Below are positions 28,356-37,440 of a DNA stretch of 64,000 nt, one piece after another. Under the pieces are notes generated by a model. It made no database searches. It was given only the letters and a program-made list of their open reading frames with translations, and was not told the origin of the DNA. Made by a program: the position numbers and the translations under genes. The DNA is from Roseovarius sp. S88 (lineage in GTDB: Bacteria > Pseudomonadota > Alphaproteobacteria > Rhodobacterales > Rhodobacteraceae), in assembly GCF_037023735.1 (NCBI RefSeq), contig NZ_CP146069.1, positions 3,327,501 through 3,391,500 on the forward strand, given 5' to 3'. The number at the start of each line of letters is the position of its first letter. The stretch's first letter is position 1.

Positions 28356-29230
28356 GCCAATAGATTTTGGACCTCGGATCCCTGCTTTTCAAGGTAGCGA
28401 CGCATTTTCTGGAACGCGGCCGCTTCTATCTGGCGCACGCGCTCCTTGCTGAGACTGAGTTCATCGCCAAGGCTTTCAAGAGTCCGTGCGTCATTTCGCA
28501 ACTTGCGTTCGCGCACAATGAAGCGTTCCCGATCATTGAGCCGGGACATGGCTTCGGTGAGCCAATTGCGCAAAGCACCCTTGTCGTGCTCTTCTTCAAC
28601 AACTTCGTCACCGCGTGGACCGTCGTCCTCGAGAGTATCAATCCATTCGCGGCCTTCTTCATCGGCTGCCTGCGTCGCGTTCAGTGAAAAATCCGAGCCA
28701 GAAAGACGACCTTCCATCATCTCAACATCGCGCAATGGCACGCCAACTTCGTGTGAAATCATTTCGCGCAGTTGATGTCCGTCCAGCTTTTCACCGCGTG
28801 CCATCGCTTCTCTCTCAAGCCGGGCTTGCACACGGCGCATGTTAAAGAACAAGGACTTTTGGCTGCTGGTTGACCCGGTGCGCACCATGGACCAATTGCG
28901 CATCACATAGTCTTGGATTGACGCCTTGATCCACCACACCGCGTAAGTCGAAAAGCGCACGCCGCGATCAGGGTCGAATTTATCCGCAGCCTTCATTAAG
29001 CCAAGTCCAGCTTCTTGGATCAAGTCGCTCATCGGCGCACCGTAGCGGCGATATTTAGCCGCCATCGAAATCGCCAACCGCATGTATGCGGTGATCAACC
29101 GGTGCAAGGCTTTTTCATCTCGCTGATCACGCCAAGCGTAGGCCAGATCGCGTTCAGTATCCGCATCAAGAAGTTCCGCACGCATCGCCGCGCGGGACAT
29201 ATTTGTGTTGAATCCACCGTTTGATGCCAT
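28352..29230 (-). CDS. rpoH: RNA polymerase sigma-32 factor, RpoH2-like
   Basis: A 292-residue group 3 sigma factor. Region 2 reads LRLAISMAAKYRRYGAPMSD then DLIQEAGLGLMKAADKFDP and FSTYAVWWIKASIQDYVMRN; the RpoH box is QKSLFFNMRRVQ; region 4 ends with LSLSKERVRQIEAAAFQKM. The sequence is closer in my judgement to Rhodobacter RpoHII (singlet-oxygen and membrane stress) than RpoHI, which has RSWSLVKLGTTSAQKKLFF at the equivalent site. A candidate RpoE-type promoter and a leader hairpin lie upstream. It is followed by the overlapping ChaN gene. Confidence 0.92.
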   Translation of the reverse strand: MASNGGFNTNMSRAAMRAELLDADTERDLAYAWRDQRDEKALHRLITAYMRLAISMAAKYRRYGAPMSDLIQEAGLGLMKAADKFDPDRGVRFSTYAVWWIKASIQDYVMRNWSMVRTGSTSSQKSLFFNMRRVQARLEREAMARGEKLDGHQLREMISHEVGVPLRDVEMMEGRLSGSDFSLNATQAADEEGREWIDTLEDDGPRGDEVVEEEHDKGALRNWLTEAMSRLNDRERFIVRERKLRNDARTLESLGDELSLSKERVRQIEAAAFQKMRRYLEKQGSEVQNLLA

Positions 29231-29258
29231 TTTTTACTCCCTGGTGCTTCTAGCGCAT

Positions 29259-29274
29259 CGACCTTTTTTGGTCG
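29259..29274 (-). promoter_or_regulatory. Hairpin in the rpoH leader
   Basis: CGACC-(A6)-GGTCG on the minus strand, lying between the proposed promoter and the rpoH start. It has no T-run after it on that strand, so it is not a normal terminator; it might affect leader stability or translation. Confidence 0.35.
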
Positions 29275-29282
29275 TTCGCTTA

Positions 29283-29312
29283 GTGCTACGCAGGAGTTCG
29301 GCAAGTGGATCA
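29283..29312 (-). promoter_or_regulatory. Candidate RpoE-type promoter of rpoH
   Basis: On the minus strand TGATCC (29312-29307) is separated by 18 bases from TAGCAC (29288-29283). TGATCC at -35 with an 18-base spacer is the hallmark of Rhodobacter RpoE promoters; the -10 match is weaker. It is 53 bases before the rpoH ATG. RpoE control of rpoHII is known in R. sphaeroides. Confidence 0.42.
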
Positions 29313-29333
29313 CAAAAAAAGAGACGGAAAATT

Positions 29334-29855
29334 ATGTTACCGGGGTTGAGCTTGGTCATTGGTGGGGCCGCGTCAGGCAAGTCAGCTTTTGCAGAAGGGT
29401 TAGTGAAGGGCACAGGTCGAAATCTGGTCTATCTGGCCACAGCACAGGCCCATGACGCCGAAATGCGGGCCAAACTGCGCAAGCACAAAGAGCAGCGCGG
29501 CGAAGGATGGCGCACCATTGAAGAGCCGCTCGACATTGGCCGAACCCTCGCCACGATCAGCGGGGACAACGCCGTTTTACTGGACTGTCTGACCATGTGG
29601 CTAAGCAATCAGATGCTGGCGGAAAACCCTTTGGATGAAGCAGAGGCGGAACTTATGGCGGGTTTGGCGCTCTGCCCCGCGCCGCTTGTGATCGTCACCA
29701 ACGAAGTGGGCCAGTCTGTCGTTCCCGAAAACGCACTGGCGCGTCAGTTTCGAGAGGCGCAAGGACGTTTGAACCAGAAAATCGCCGCTAAGGCAGACTT
29801 GGTGGTAAATGTAGTCGCGGGGCTTCCACAGGTTTTGAAAGGCACATTGCCATGA
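29334..29855 (+). CDS. cobU: Adenosylcobinamide kinase / adenosylcobinamide-phosphate guanylyltransferase
   Basis: A 173-residue bifunctional enzyme of the cobalamin nucleotide-loop pathway. The P-loop is VIGGAASGKSAFAE, followed by LVYLATAQAHDAEM (guanylylated His region), LLDCLTMWLSN and VTNEVGQSVVPENALAR, all typical of CobU/CobP. I chose the ATG at 29334; an upstream frame to 29205 enters the divergent rpoH gene. It overlaps the following phosphatase gene by 4 bases (ATGA). The two may act in successive cobalamin steps (kinase/guanylyltransferase and alpha-ribazole phosphatase). Confidence 0.93.
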   Translation: MLPGLSLVIGGAASGKSAFAEGLVKGTGRNLVYLATAQAHDAEMRAKLRKHKEQRGEGWRTIEEPLDIGRTLATISGDNAVLLDCLTMWLSNQMLAENPLDEAEAELMAGLALCPAPLVIVTNEVGQSVVPENALARQFREAQGRLNQKIAAKADLVVNVVAGLPQVLKGTLP

Positions 29856-30430
29856 CAACCTGGCATTGGGTGCGGCACGGCCCAACGCATCAAAAGACCT
29901 TTGTCGGATGGCGCGATGTGCCAGCAGATTTATCAGATACGGCTCAAATTGCACGCCTGAGTACGTATTTGCCGGAAAGCGCGTTGGTCATTTCCTCGGA
30001 TCTTATCCGCGCTTCAGCCACGGCGGATGCGATTGAGGCCGGACGCACGCGTCTTCCAAGCCATACAGATCTGCGCGAGTTTCATTTCGGCGAGTGGGAC
30101 GGCAAGCATTTCGACGAAGTAGCTCAAAGCCATCCAGAGCTTTCCCGTGCCTATTGGGAAACGCCCGGAGACGTGGCCCCACCCGGCGGCGAAAGCTGGA
30201 ACAGCGCGGCGCAACGGGTGTCAACAGTGGTGGATCGTTTGAATGCGGAACACCCCAATGATCATATCATCGCCGTAGCTCACATCGGGGTCATCCTCAC
30301 GCAGGTACAACGCGCCGAAAGTCTGGTGCCCGAAGAAGCGATTGGTCATCGCATTGACAACCTCTCCGTCACCACGTTGCGTCAAAAGCCAACGGGATGG
30401 CACGTTGAGTGCATCAATCACCTGCCGTGA
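29852..30430 (+). CDS. Histidine phosphatase family protein (possible CobC, alpha-ribazole phosphatase)
   Basis: A 192-residue phosphoglycerate-mutase-like phosphatase. The catalytic RHG motif is WVRHGPTHQK, with the second Arg/Glu region FHFGEWDGKHFDEV and the second His in VAHIGVILTQVQRA. The translational coupling with cobU suggests it removes the phosphate of alpha-ribazole 5'-phosphate or adenosylcobalamin 5'-phosphate (CobC); that assignment rests on context, since RHG phosphatases have many substrates. Confidence 0.85.
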   Translation: MTTWHWVRHGPTHQKTFVGWRDVPADLSDTAQIARLSTYLPESALVISSDLIRASATADAIEAGRTRLPSHTDLREFHFGEWDGKHFDEVAQSHPELSRAYWETPGDVAPPGGESWNSAAQRVSTVVDRLNAEHPNDHIIAVAHIGVILTQVQRAESLVPEEAIGHRIDNLSVTTLRQKPTGWHVECINHLP

Positions 30431-30488
30431 TGAACCGCCGCACAAAACATGGTTTTGGCCAAAGCATACCGCGTTCTAAAGTAAATCC

Positions 30489-31364
30489 ATGCAATACGAT
30501 CTCTTTATAGGGGACCGCAGTTTTTCAAGCTGGTCCTTGCGCGGATGGCTAATGCTTGAAAAATTCGGCATCCCACACCGCACGCACATGGTAGGCCTCT
30601 ATGACGGCACAATGGCCGAAGATCTGGCCGATCTGCACCCCGCCCGCCTTGTTCCAGTGATGCGCGACAACGATGGTGTGGTGATCTTTGACACGCTTGC
30701 CATGGCTGAAACACTGGCCGAGCGGCACCCCGAAGCTGGTTTTTGGCCCGATGACCCCGCTGCACGCGCCTTGGCACGCTCAATCACAGCAGAAATGCAT
30801 TCGGGCTTCAGCGCTCTGCGCGGGGAGTGTCCAATGCAGCTTTTGCATCAGGTGCAGGGGTTTGAACCATCACAAGCGGTTACAGCAGAACTGAAACGGC
30901 TCAGTTTGCTTTGGGACCTGGCACGAGCAAAGCATGGCCAATCCGGACCTTGGCTTTTTGGGAGATACTCGCTCGCCGATGTGTTTTATGCACCTGTTGC
31001 GGCACGCATCGCCGGCTATGGCCTGACTGTGAGCGCGGTGGCACAGGATTATGTGGACACCACGTTGTCCGACACCAGTTTCCGTCAGTGGCGCGCGATG
31101 GGCCTGACCAAGACCTATGATCCGATGCCCTATGACATGGGTTTGCCTAACTCTGTATGGCCTGGCCCCATCACTAAAGCTGCCGCACCTACTGAAGAGT
31201 GTTCATCAGAGAACACCCACTGTCCCTATTCAAATTTGCCTGGCACGCATTTCATGGAAACGGGCGGGCGTATCTTTGGATTTTGCAACGCGTTTTGCCG
31301 TGACAAGACCGTGGCGGATCAAGAGGCCTGGCCCAAATTCGTAGCGATGCGGGACGCAGAGTGA
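30489..31364 (+). CDS. Glutathione S-transferase-like protein with C-terminal YHS-like cysteine module
   Basis: A 291-residue protein. Residues 1-80 are a thioredoxin-like GST N-domain (DRSFSSWSLRGWLMLEKFG, with Ser in the position of the catalytic residue) and 85-220 an all-helical GST C-domain. The last 60 residues are an addition: CPYSNLPGTHFMETGGRIF then GFCNAFCRDKTVAD, a pattern of Cys, hydrophobic strand and FCxxxC like YHS/TRASH metal-binding modules. The function is unknown; conjugation or metal-linked thiol chemistry is conceivable. It is on the same strand as the cob genes with a 58-base gap. Confidence 0.82.
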   Translation: MQYDLFIGDRSFSSWSLRGWLMLEKFGIPHRTHMVGLYDGTMAEDLADLHPARLVPVMRDNDGVVIFDTLAMAETLAERHPEAGFWPDDPAARALARSITAEMHSGFSALRGECPMQLLHQVQGFEPSQAVTAELKRLSLLWDLARAKHGQSGPWLFGRYSLADVFYAPVAARIAGYGLTVSAVAQDYVDTTLSDTSFRQWRAMGLTKTYDPMPYDMGLPNSVWPGPITKAAAPTEECSSENTHCPYSNLPGTHFMETGGRIFGFCNAFCRDKTVADQEAWPKFVAMRDAE

Positions 31365-31383
31365 ACGCTTTGGCACTCGCCCA

Positions 31384-31398
31384 TTAACCATTCGTCAA
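31384..31398 (+). promoter_or_regulatory. Candidate CtrA-binding site upstream of comM
   Basis: TTAA-CCATTCG-TCAA matches the CtrA consensus TTAA-N7-TTAA at 7 of 8 positions and includes the half site TTAACCAT. It is 51 bases upstream of the comM ATG. In Rhodobacter capsulatus CtrA controls competence genes, comM among them, needed by gene transfer agent recipients. Confidence 0.45.
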
Positions 31399-31448
31399 TA
31401 CATTGCGCGTTACCCAAGGCAACGGGGCAATGGGACATCAGGTCACGA

Positions 31449-32963
31449 ATGGTTGCGCGCGCCTATACTGTCGCCTTTGAAGGCGTTGAGGCCAAATCGG
31501 TTGAGGTGCAATGTGCCGTCACACCGGGTTTGCCCGCGTTTTCTCTCGTCGGTTTGCCGGATAAAGCGGTAACCGAGGCACGCGACAGGGTCCGCACAGC
31601 CCTCAGTTCGATGGCAATCGCTCTTCCCTCCAAGAGGATTACGATCAACCTATCGCCTGCGGACATGCCCAAAGAGGGCAGCCATTTTGACCTCCCCATT
31701 GCCCTGGCTCTGCTTGCCGCCCTCGAAATCATTCCACATGACGCGGTTGAAGGCACCTGTTCACTTGGGGAATTGTCGCTTGATGGCTCACTGATCCCAG
31801 TGGTTGGGGCCCTGCCCGCAGCCATGGCCGCCGCCGATGAAGACCGTACTCTGCTTTGTCCCAAGGGTTCCGGGTCAGAAGCCGCTTGGGTCGGCGCGGC
31901 ACAAGTGATTGGAGCGGCCAGCCTTGCCGATGTGGTGCGTCACTATACCGGTCAATCGCCACTCGCTCCGGCCCAACCTGGCGAAGTCACCTCCGACACA
32001 TCCGGACGCGACCTGCGTGATGTAAAAGGTCAGGAACGCGCCAAACGTGCGCTAGAGATCGCGGCTGCAGGGCGGCATCACCTGATGATGGTCGGCACAC
32101 CAGGGTCTGGAAAATCCATGTTGGCGGCACGGTTGCCTGGCCTGTTGCCGCCTTTGAGCGCGACCGAAGCCTTGGAAACGTCCATGATCCATTCTCTAGC
32201 AGGATTGCTTGATGAAGGCGGGATAAATCGGACCCGCCCCTTTCGCGAGCCTCACCACACCGCCTCCATGGCAGCCATCGTAGGTGGAGGGCGTCGAGCC
32301 GGCCCCGGAGAGATCAGCCTTGCCCACAATGGAGTGCTTTTTCTTGATGAATTTCCCGAGTTTCCGCGCGCAGTACTGGAAACCTTGCGCCAACCGATTG
32401 AGAGCGGTGAGGTCATGGTGGCGCGCGCCAATGCGCATGTGAAATACCCCTGCCGATTTATGCTCATTGCGGCGGCAAACCCCTGCAAATGCGGATATTT
32501 ACCCGATCCGGCAAGGGCGTGTTCGCGCGCTCCAGTTTGTGGTGAGGATTACATGGGGCGCATTTCCGGGCCCCTTCTGGACCGATTTGACCTGCGTGTC
32601 GATGTGCCTCCGGTGGCGTTCACGGATCTTGATTTACCCGCTTCTGGTGACAGTTCAGCGGAGGTCGCGGCCCGTGTCTCTGCAGCGCGCGAGGTGCAAG
32701 AGACACGTTTCGCCGAAACTCTTAATATGCGGCTTAACTCGGATGCGGAGGGTGAAGTTTTGGAAGAGATCGCAGCACCCGACGCGGAGGGCCGAGACTT
32801 GCTCAACCAGGTGGCAGAACGATTTGGGCTGTCAGCGCGCGGGTATCACCGTGTGCTTCGCGTGGCGCGCACTATCGCCGATTTGAACGCCGAGGCAAAT
32901 GTCCGGCGGACCCATATCGCTGAGGCCATCAGCTATCGCCTTAACGGTTCGAAAGAGATCTGA
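31449..32963 (+). CDS. comM: YifB/ComM family AAA ATPase (Mg-chelatase-like)
   Basis: A 504-residue hexameric helicase-like ATPase; ComM promotes branch migration during natural transformation. The N-terminal domain carries SLVGLPDKAVTEARDRVR; Walker A is GTPGSGKSM, Walker B LFLDEFPEF, and between them is the ComM hallmark REPHHTAS. Zinc-type cysteines appear in CKCGYLPDP and ACSRAPVC. The C-terminal Mg_chelatase_C domain runs to the end. Length is normal. Its 3' end overlaps the convergent hydrolase by 23 bases. A candidate CtrA site lies upstream, fitting a role in DNA uptake or gene-transfer-agent reception. Confidence 0.93.
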   Translation: MVARAYTVAFEGVEAKSVEVQCAVTPGLPAFSLVGLPDKAVTEARDRVRTALSSMAIALPSKRITINLSPADMPKEGSHFDLPIALALLAALEIIPHDAVEGTCSLGELSLDGSLIPVVGALPAAMAAADEDRTLLCPKGSGSEAAWVGAAQVIGAASLADVVRHYTGQSPLAPAQPGEVTSDTSGRDLRDVKGQERAKRALEIAAAGRHHLMMVGTPGSGKSMLAARLPGLLPPLSATEALETSMIHSLAGLLDEGGINRTRPFREPHHTASMAAIVGGGRRAGPGEISLAHNGVLFLDEFPEFPRAVLETLRQPIESGEVMVARANAHVKYPCRFMLIAAANPCKCGYLPDPARACSRAPVCGEDYMGRISGPLLDRFDLRVDVPPVAFTDLDLPASGDSSAEVAARVSAAREVQETRFAETLNMRLNSDAEGEVLEEIAAPDAEGRDLLNQVAERFGLSARGYHRVLRVARTIADLNAEANVRRTHIAEAISYRLNGSKEI

Positions 32964-33840
32964 CCCATTGCGCCAAGTCTCGCAGTGTGTTGCGTGCCTC
33001 TGGTAACAGGTTGTGAAAGAGTGGCCAGACATGCGGCAAGTTGTGCTCAATGAGCTCGGTGACCTCAACACCTTGAGCACGCAAGTGTTTGGTCATGCGC
33101 CGCGTATCATCCAAAAGAATTTCCGTATCTCCAACGCACATCCAGACCGGCGCAGCACCGGCAAACTCCGCAAAAAGCGGAGACGCCCCAGGCGTTTTTG
33201 GGTCAGCGCCATTGAGATAAAAGTCTGCGCTTTCCTGTGCCCGTTCGGCAGGCAAAATCACATCTGCATCCGCCTGCAACACAAAACTCTCACCGGAATA
33301 GGTCATGTCCGTCAAAGGCGAAAAGGCAAACGTACCAAGCGGATTTGGCAGCCCCAACTTGCAGATCTCGGCTTGAAGCGCCAGAACAAGCCCACCGCCT
33401 GCACTGTCTCCTCCCAGGATGACACCGCCGGGTCGCTCCATGACGGCGCGATAGACGGAAACAGCATCTTCCAACGCAGCGGGAAATGGATGCTCTGGTG
33501 CAAGCCGATAGGTTGGCAGGCACGCAGGCAATCCGGTGTCCGCTGACAGTCGCGCCAGCATAGCGCGATGCGTGTTTGGAGAGCCGAATACATAGGCGCC
33601 GCCGTGGAAATAGAGTAGTAAGGGCGCGCCGTCTTTCGAAACGCCGCGGGCGCGGGCCCATTGGACGTCCCGACCAGCGATTTTGTCATGCGAATACTGT
33701 GTGCCGAAGGGCGCATGAAAATAGAACCGGGCTTTGGTCTCAAATGACCGCCTAATTTCAAGCGGATCTTCCGCCCGGGCCAAAAACGATTTCTCCGTCC
33801 AACGCAACCAAGCGTTCAAGATTGGGCGAGCGAAGCTCAC
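32941..33840 (-). CDS. Alpha/beta hydrolase of the HSL (hormone-sensitive lipase) family
   Basis: A 299-residue esterase-like hydrolase. The HSL oxyanion motif is [11 protein letters not shown], the nucleophile is Ser in [10 protein letters not shown], the acid is in [10 protein letters not shown] and the histidine in [10 protein letters not shown]. No signal peptide. Natural substrate unknown; the family handles short-chain esters. It begins with GTG in a 4-base overlap with the gshB stop, hence co-translated with gshB, and its 3' end overlaps comM by 23 bases. Confidence 0.88.
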   Translation of the reverse strand: MSFARPILNAWLRWTEKSFLARAEDPLEIRRSFETKARFYFHAPFGTQYSHDKIAGRDVQWARARGVSKDGAPLLLYFHGGAYVFGSPNTHRAMLARLSADTGLPACLPTYRLAPEHPFPAALEDAVSVYRAVMERPGGVILGGDSAGGGLVLALQAEICKLGLPNPLGTFAFSPLTDMTYSGESFVLQADADVILPAERAQESADFYLNGADPKTPGASPLFAEFAGAAPVWMCVGDTEILLDDTRRMTKHLRAQGVEVTELIEHNLPHVWPLFHNLLPEARNTLRDLAQWVRSLSNR

Positions 33841-34772
33841 TGGCGTTTGGCCTCAATGGCTTGCCAGATTTTCTCCGCCGTGTTGGTGCCATCAAACCGC
33901 TCCAATTCCTGGATGCCAGTGGGCGAGGTCACGTTAATCTCTGTCAGGTACGTCCCGATTACATCAATCCCTACAAATACCTGACCTTTTTCCTTCAAAA
34001 GCGGTCCAATCGTCGCGCAGATTTCCAGGTCGCGCTCTGTCATGGCAACCTTCTCAGGCCGTCCACCGACATGCATATTGGACCGTGTCTCACCTTTCGC
34101 CGGCAGCCGGTTGATCGCCCCGACGGGCTCACCATCGACCAGAATAACGCGTTTATCGCCCTGTTTGATCTCGGGCAGGTACTTTTGCACGATGAGCGGC
34201 TCACGGCTGAAGCCTGTGAATAGTTCATGCAGGCTACTGAGGTTCTTGTCACCCTCAGGCAGGAAAAAGACGCCCGCACCGCCATTGCCATAGAGCGGTT
34301 TCAGGATGACATCCCCATGCTGTGCCTTGAACTCCCGGATCGTGTCGAGATCGCGTGCTATGGCTGTGGGAGGCATGAGGTCTGGAAAATCAAGGATCAA
34401 AAGCTTTTCCGGGTAATTGCGCACCCAAAACGGATCATTCACAACAAGTGTACTGGGCGTCAGTCGGTCCAGCAGATGCGTTGTGGTGATATAAAACATG
34501 TCAAATGGCGGATCCTGACGAAGCCAGACCACATCAAACTCTGCCAAATCCACCACCTGCTCTGCGCCCAGATGATAGTGATCGCCCTCGACAGCCTGTA
34601 CCTTCAGCGGCCAGCCACGCGCAGTGACGCGACCCTGATTGTAGGCAAGCCGGTCAGGGGTGTAATAAAACAACTCATGCCCACGCTCCTGCGCCTCAAG
34701 GGCGATGCGAAACGTGCTGTCTGCGGTGATATCAATCGGACCGATTGGGTCCATCTGGAACGCAACTTTCAT
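33837..34772 (-). CDS. gshB: Glutathione synthetase
   Basis: A 311-residue ATP-grasp ligase joining gamma-glutamylcysteine and glycine. The start is [15 protein letters not shown] (PxxxI motif of GshB), and further [47 protein letters not shown] and [12 protein letters not shown] are all family signatures. I chose the ATG at 34772 because the protein family begins there; ten extra codons upstream are not conserved-looking. It lies downstream of yraN and rsmI, a common alphaproteobacterial order, and overlaps the hydrolase by 4 bases. Confidence 0.96.
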   Translation of the reverse strand: MKVAFQMDPIGPIDITADSTFRIALEAQERGHELFYYTPDRLAYNQGRVTARGWPLKVQAVEGDHYHLGAEQVVDLAEFDVVWLRQDPPFDMFYITTTHLLDRLTPSTLVVNDPFWVRNYPEKLLILDFPDLMPPTAIARDLDTIREFKAQHGDVILKPLYGNGGAGVFFLPEGDKNLSSLHELFTGFSREPLIVQKYLPEIKQGDKRVILVDGEPVGAINRLPAKGETRSNMHVGGRPEKVAMTERDLEICATIGPLLKEKGQVFVGIDVIGTYLTEINVTSPTGIQELERFDGTNTAEKIWQAIEAKRQ

Positions 34773-34831
34773 GCGGTTCTCTCCGGTCTTTTCTTGCCAC
34801 ATACATGGGGTATGCGTGACCGGGGTGCAAA

Positions 34832-35245
34832 TCAGAAATGACCGAAAGCGTTTTGCAGAATTTCAACCTCGCCGCGTGCATTGACCAAAGCCAGGTCAAA
34901 ACGCACATCGCTTAGCTGCCCATTCGGCGTATGTGCGAGATACTCAGACGCTGCCAAATGGATGCGCCTCATCTGCGCTTCAAGAAGCCTGTGACGCGCA
35001 GCCTCATGCGTGACAGACGCTTTGACTTCACAAAAAACATAAACGTCTTGATGCAGAAAAATCAGGTCAATCTCGCCGCCCTTCCCACGCCACCGTGTTT
35101 CCAAAATGGTTGCGCCGAGAGCTTTGTACGCAGCCGCAACAGACGCCTCTGCCGCATCCCCTTTGAGATAGGCCAGCTGACCGCGCCGACTTTTGCGCGC
35201 CATAAGCACTGTATTTTCTTGCTTCGACGGAACTTTGAGCGACAC
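34832..35245 (-). CDS. YraN family (UPF0102) endonuclease-like protein
   Basis: About 137 residues of the UPF0102 family with a restriction-endonuclease-like fold. The core motif is visible: [18 protein letters not shown], then [14 protein letters not shown] and [10 protein letters not shown] (the D...ExK pattern of PD-(D/E)xK nucleases). The family's biological role is not known. I chose the GTG at 35245, which has AGGAG six bases upstream; an ATG at 35203 lacks a clear ribosome-binding site but is possible. It sits between rsmI and gshB, its usual neighbours. Confidence 0.9.
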   Translation of the reverse strand: MSLKVPSKQENTVLMARKSRRGQLAYLKGDAAEASVAAAYKALGATILETRWRGKGGEIDLIFLHQDVYVFCEVKASVTHEAARHRLLEAQMRRIHLAASEYLAHTPNGQLSDVRFDLALVNARGEVEILQNAFGHF

Positions 35246-35295
35246 GTGCTTCTCCTGATGTAGAAACACTAGGCCCGTCGTAGGTTAAAGATGTC

Positions 35296-36156
35296 TCAAC
35301 GCTGCTCGCTCTTTTTCAAGGCCAGTTGATAAACCTCTCGGCGCTTCCATCCGGTTTCCCTCGAAACATGAGTGGCGGCATCCTTAACGCTCAGTGTTTC
35401 CAGAGCTGACTCAAGTGCAGCTTCAACATCCACAGCATCCGCGGTCCGTTCTGCCCCGCGATCAATTAAAACTACGATTTCACCTTTAAGATCACGCGTC
35501 TGGCATACATTGCCGAGTTCTTTCAGCGAGCCGCGCAGGATCTCTTCAAATTTCTTGGTTAGCTCCCTGCATATCACCGCCTTGCGCTCGGCACCAAGCA
35601 CATCACTGGCATCTCGCAACATCGCGGAAATACGCTTCGGCGATTCGTAGAATACAAGCGTGCCGGGGATTTCGGTCAAGGCTCGAAGCGCGGTTTTCCG
35701 CTTGGAAGAGGTTGATGGCAAAAACCCTGCAAAAAAGAATTGATCGGTTGGCAGCCCTGCCAGCGTGAGGGCTGTGATCACCGCAGAAGGCCCCGGTGCC
35801 GACACAATCGGTAAACCTTCTTCAATCATCGATTGAACCAGATCATAGCCAGGGTCAGCTACCAAAGGTGTTCCAGCTTCGGATGCGTAAACCACCGACT
35901 TGCCCTTCTTTATCTCGGCAATCAACCGAGGGCGTACACGATGCCCGTTGTGATCATGGTAAGACACGAGAGGTCTGTCGCCCAAAATAACACCATGGAT
36001 ATCCAAAAGTCGTTTCAGGCTCCGCGTGTCCTCGGCCGCCAGCACATCGGCACTGCTTAGAATATCCAGGCTGCGCAATGTGATGTCGCGCGCTGTGCCA
36101 ATAGGTGTGGCCACGAGGTAAAGCCCCGGCAAAAGCGGGCCCATTTGAGGATTCAT
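35296..36156 (-). CDS. rsmI: 16S rRNA (cytidine(1402)-2'-O)-methyltransferase
   Basis: A 286-residue SAM-dependent methyltransferase of the tetrapyrrole-methylase fold that 2'-O-methylates C1402 of 16S rRNA. Motifs: LPGLYLVATPIGTARDITLR, DVLAAEDTRSLKRLLD, VVYASEAGTPLVADPG, VSAPGPSAVITAL and FYESPKRI. The C-terminal RsmI-specific helical domain ends with RREVYQLALKK. It diverges from the LpoA-like lipoprotein gene, a frequent pairing in proteobacteria. Confidence 0.96.
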   Translation of the reverse strand: MNPQMGPLLPGLYLVATPIGTARDITLRSLDILSSADVLAAEDTRSLKRLLDIHGVILGDRPLVSYHDHNGHRVRPRLIAEIKKGKSVVYASEAGTPLVADPGYDLVQSMIEEGLPIVSAPGPSAVITALTLAGLPTDQFFFAGFLPSTSSKRKTALRALTEIPGTLVFYESPKRISAMLRDASDVLGAERKAVICRELTKKFEEILRGSLKELGNVCQTRDLKGEIVVLIDRGAERTADAVDVEAALESALETLSVKDAATHVSRETGWKRREVYQLALKKSEQR

Positions 36157-36239
36157 TTCTGGACCAGCCTCTCTGGACGTTTATTATCTCCAAAAACCAG
36201 CGCCACTCGAGCTGCGCCGGAAGACAGGAGTTCTATTTG

Positions 36240-37415
36240 ATGTTTGCCGTTTTTTCAGTTCTTCGCAAGCTGCGCGCCTGCATCGCGATGATCACCGCAT
36301 TATTTGTTCTGGTCGCATGTCAAACCGGGCTTTCGACTGGCGCTAGCACATCGATCACACCGGGTGCACCCGTTCCTGTAGCACTATTGGTGCCGCACGG
36401 CGCGTCAAACGCAAACGAACAAAAACTTGCCCGCGATCTTGAAAGTGCCGCACGGCTTGCGGTGGCTGATCTATCAGGTGTGCAAATTGACCTGCGCGTT
36501 TACGGCACGGCGGGAAATGCAGGGCAGGCACAACAGGCCGCACAGAAAGCTGTTGAAGACGGCGCAAAAATCATTGTCGGACCCTTACATGCGGAATCGG
36601 CCAACGCTGTAGCCGTGGCTGTCGCTCCCAAGGGTGTGAATGTTTTGGCATTTTCCAACAATTCCACGATTGCAGGTGGCAACTTGTTCATCCTGGGTCA
36701 GACATTTCAGGACACCGCCAATCGTCTGACACGTTATGCTGTCGGTCAGGGTCGAAAGCGTATTTTGACGGTGCATTCCAACAATCTGGCTGGCGAGCTG
36801 GGCCGCCAGGCAATACAACAGGCGATTTCGGCCAATGGCGCATCACAGGCTGGGACGGTTGGCTACGCATTCTCAGAACAAAGTGTGATTGCTGCCGTAC
36901 CGGCCATTCGCACCGCGGCGGAACAAAATTCTGCCGACGCTATTTTCCTTGATGCTAACAGCGCAGGCGCTTTACCACTGTTCACACAAATGCTTCCCGA
37001 GGCTGGCCTGTCAGCTGAAACTATCCAGTACATTGGATTGTCGCGCTGGGACACGCCTCCGCAAACGCGCGATCTTCCAGGTGTTCAAGGCGGTTGGTTC
37101 GCCATGCCAGATCCGCAACGCGTGCTGCAGTTCAGAAGCCGGTTTCAGGCCGCCAATGGCGGTGCGCCGCACCCTCTTGCAGGTTTGTCTTATGATGCGA
37201 TCGCTGCGATCGGCGCTTTGGCGCAAACTGGCCAAAGCGATGCTTTTTCTCGCGGTCGGCTGACCCAATCTGCGGGTTTTGGTGGCGTCAACGGGATTTT
37301 CCGTTTCCTTCCAAATGGAACAACACAACGCGGCCTTGCCGTGGCCACGATCCAAAATCGGCAGGTCGTCGTCATCTCACCCGCGCCCAGCAGCTTCGCT
37401 GGCACTGGGTTTTAG
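36240..37415 (+). CDS. LpoA-like penicillin-binding protein activator (lipoprotein)
   Basis: A 391-residue lipoprotein. The signal peptide ends in the lipobox VLVAC (Cys about residue 26), so it is predicted to be outer-membrane anchored. The rest has the periplasmic-binding-protein (type 1) fold of LpoA C-domains: VALLVPHG, AQKAVEDGAKIIVGPLHAE, VLAFSNNSTIAGGNLF and PLAGLSYDAIAAIGAL. In E. coli LpoA stimulates PBP1A; here the N-terminal TPR domain of LpoA is absent, as in other alphaproteobacteria. The ATG at 36240 follows ACAGGAG. It precedes glnD by 25 bases. Confidence 0.88.
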   Translation: MFAVFSVLRKLRACIAMITALFVLVACQTGLSTGASTSITPGAPVPVALLVPHGASNANEQKLARDLESAARLAVADLSGVQIDLRVYGTAGNAGQAQQAAQKAVEDGAKIIVGPLHAESANAVAVAVAPKGVNVLAFSNNSTIAGGNLFILGQTFQDTANRLTRYAVGQGRKRILTVHSNNLAGELGRQAIQQAISANGASQAGTVGYAFSEQSVIAAVPAIRTAAEQNSADAIFLDANSAGALPLFTQMLPEAGLSAETIQYIGLSRWDTPPQTRDLPGVQGGWFAMPDPQRVLQFRSRFQAANGGAPHPLAGLSYDAIAAIGALAQTGQSDAFSRGRLTQSAGFGGVNGIFRFLPNGTTQRGLAVATIQNRQVVVISPAPSSFAGTGF

Positions 37416-37440
37416 CGCAAGGATCGCGTAGAATCCTTGC

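Noticed and set aside
2862..32963. Four gene overlaps of exactly 23 bases (2862-2884, 14719-14741, 24686-24708 after frame repair, 32941-32963)
   Set aside because: Two are convergent and two are tandem, with unrelated sequences; coincidence is the simplest explanation.
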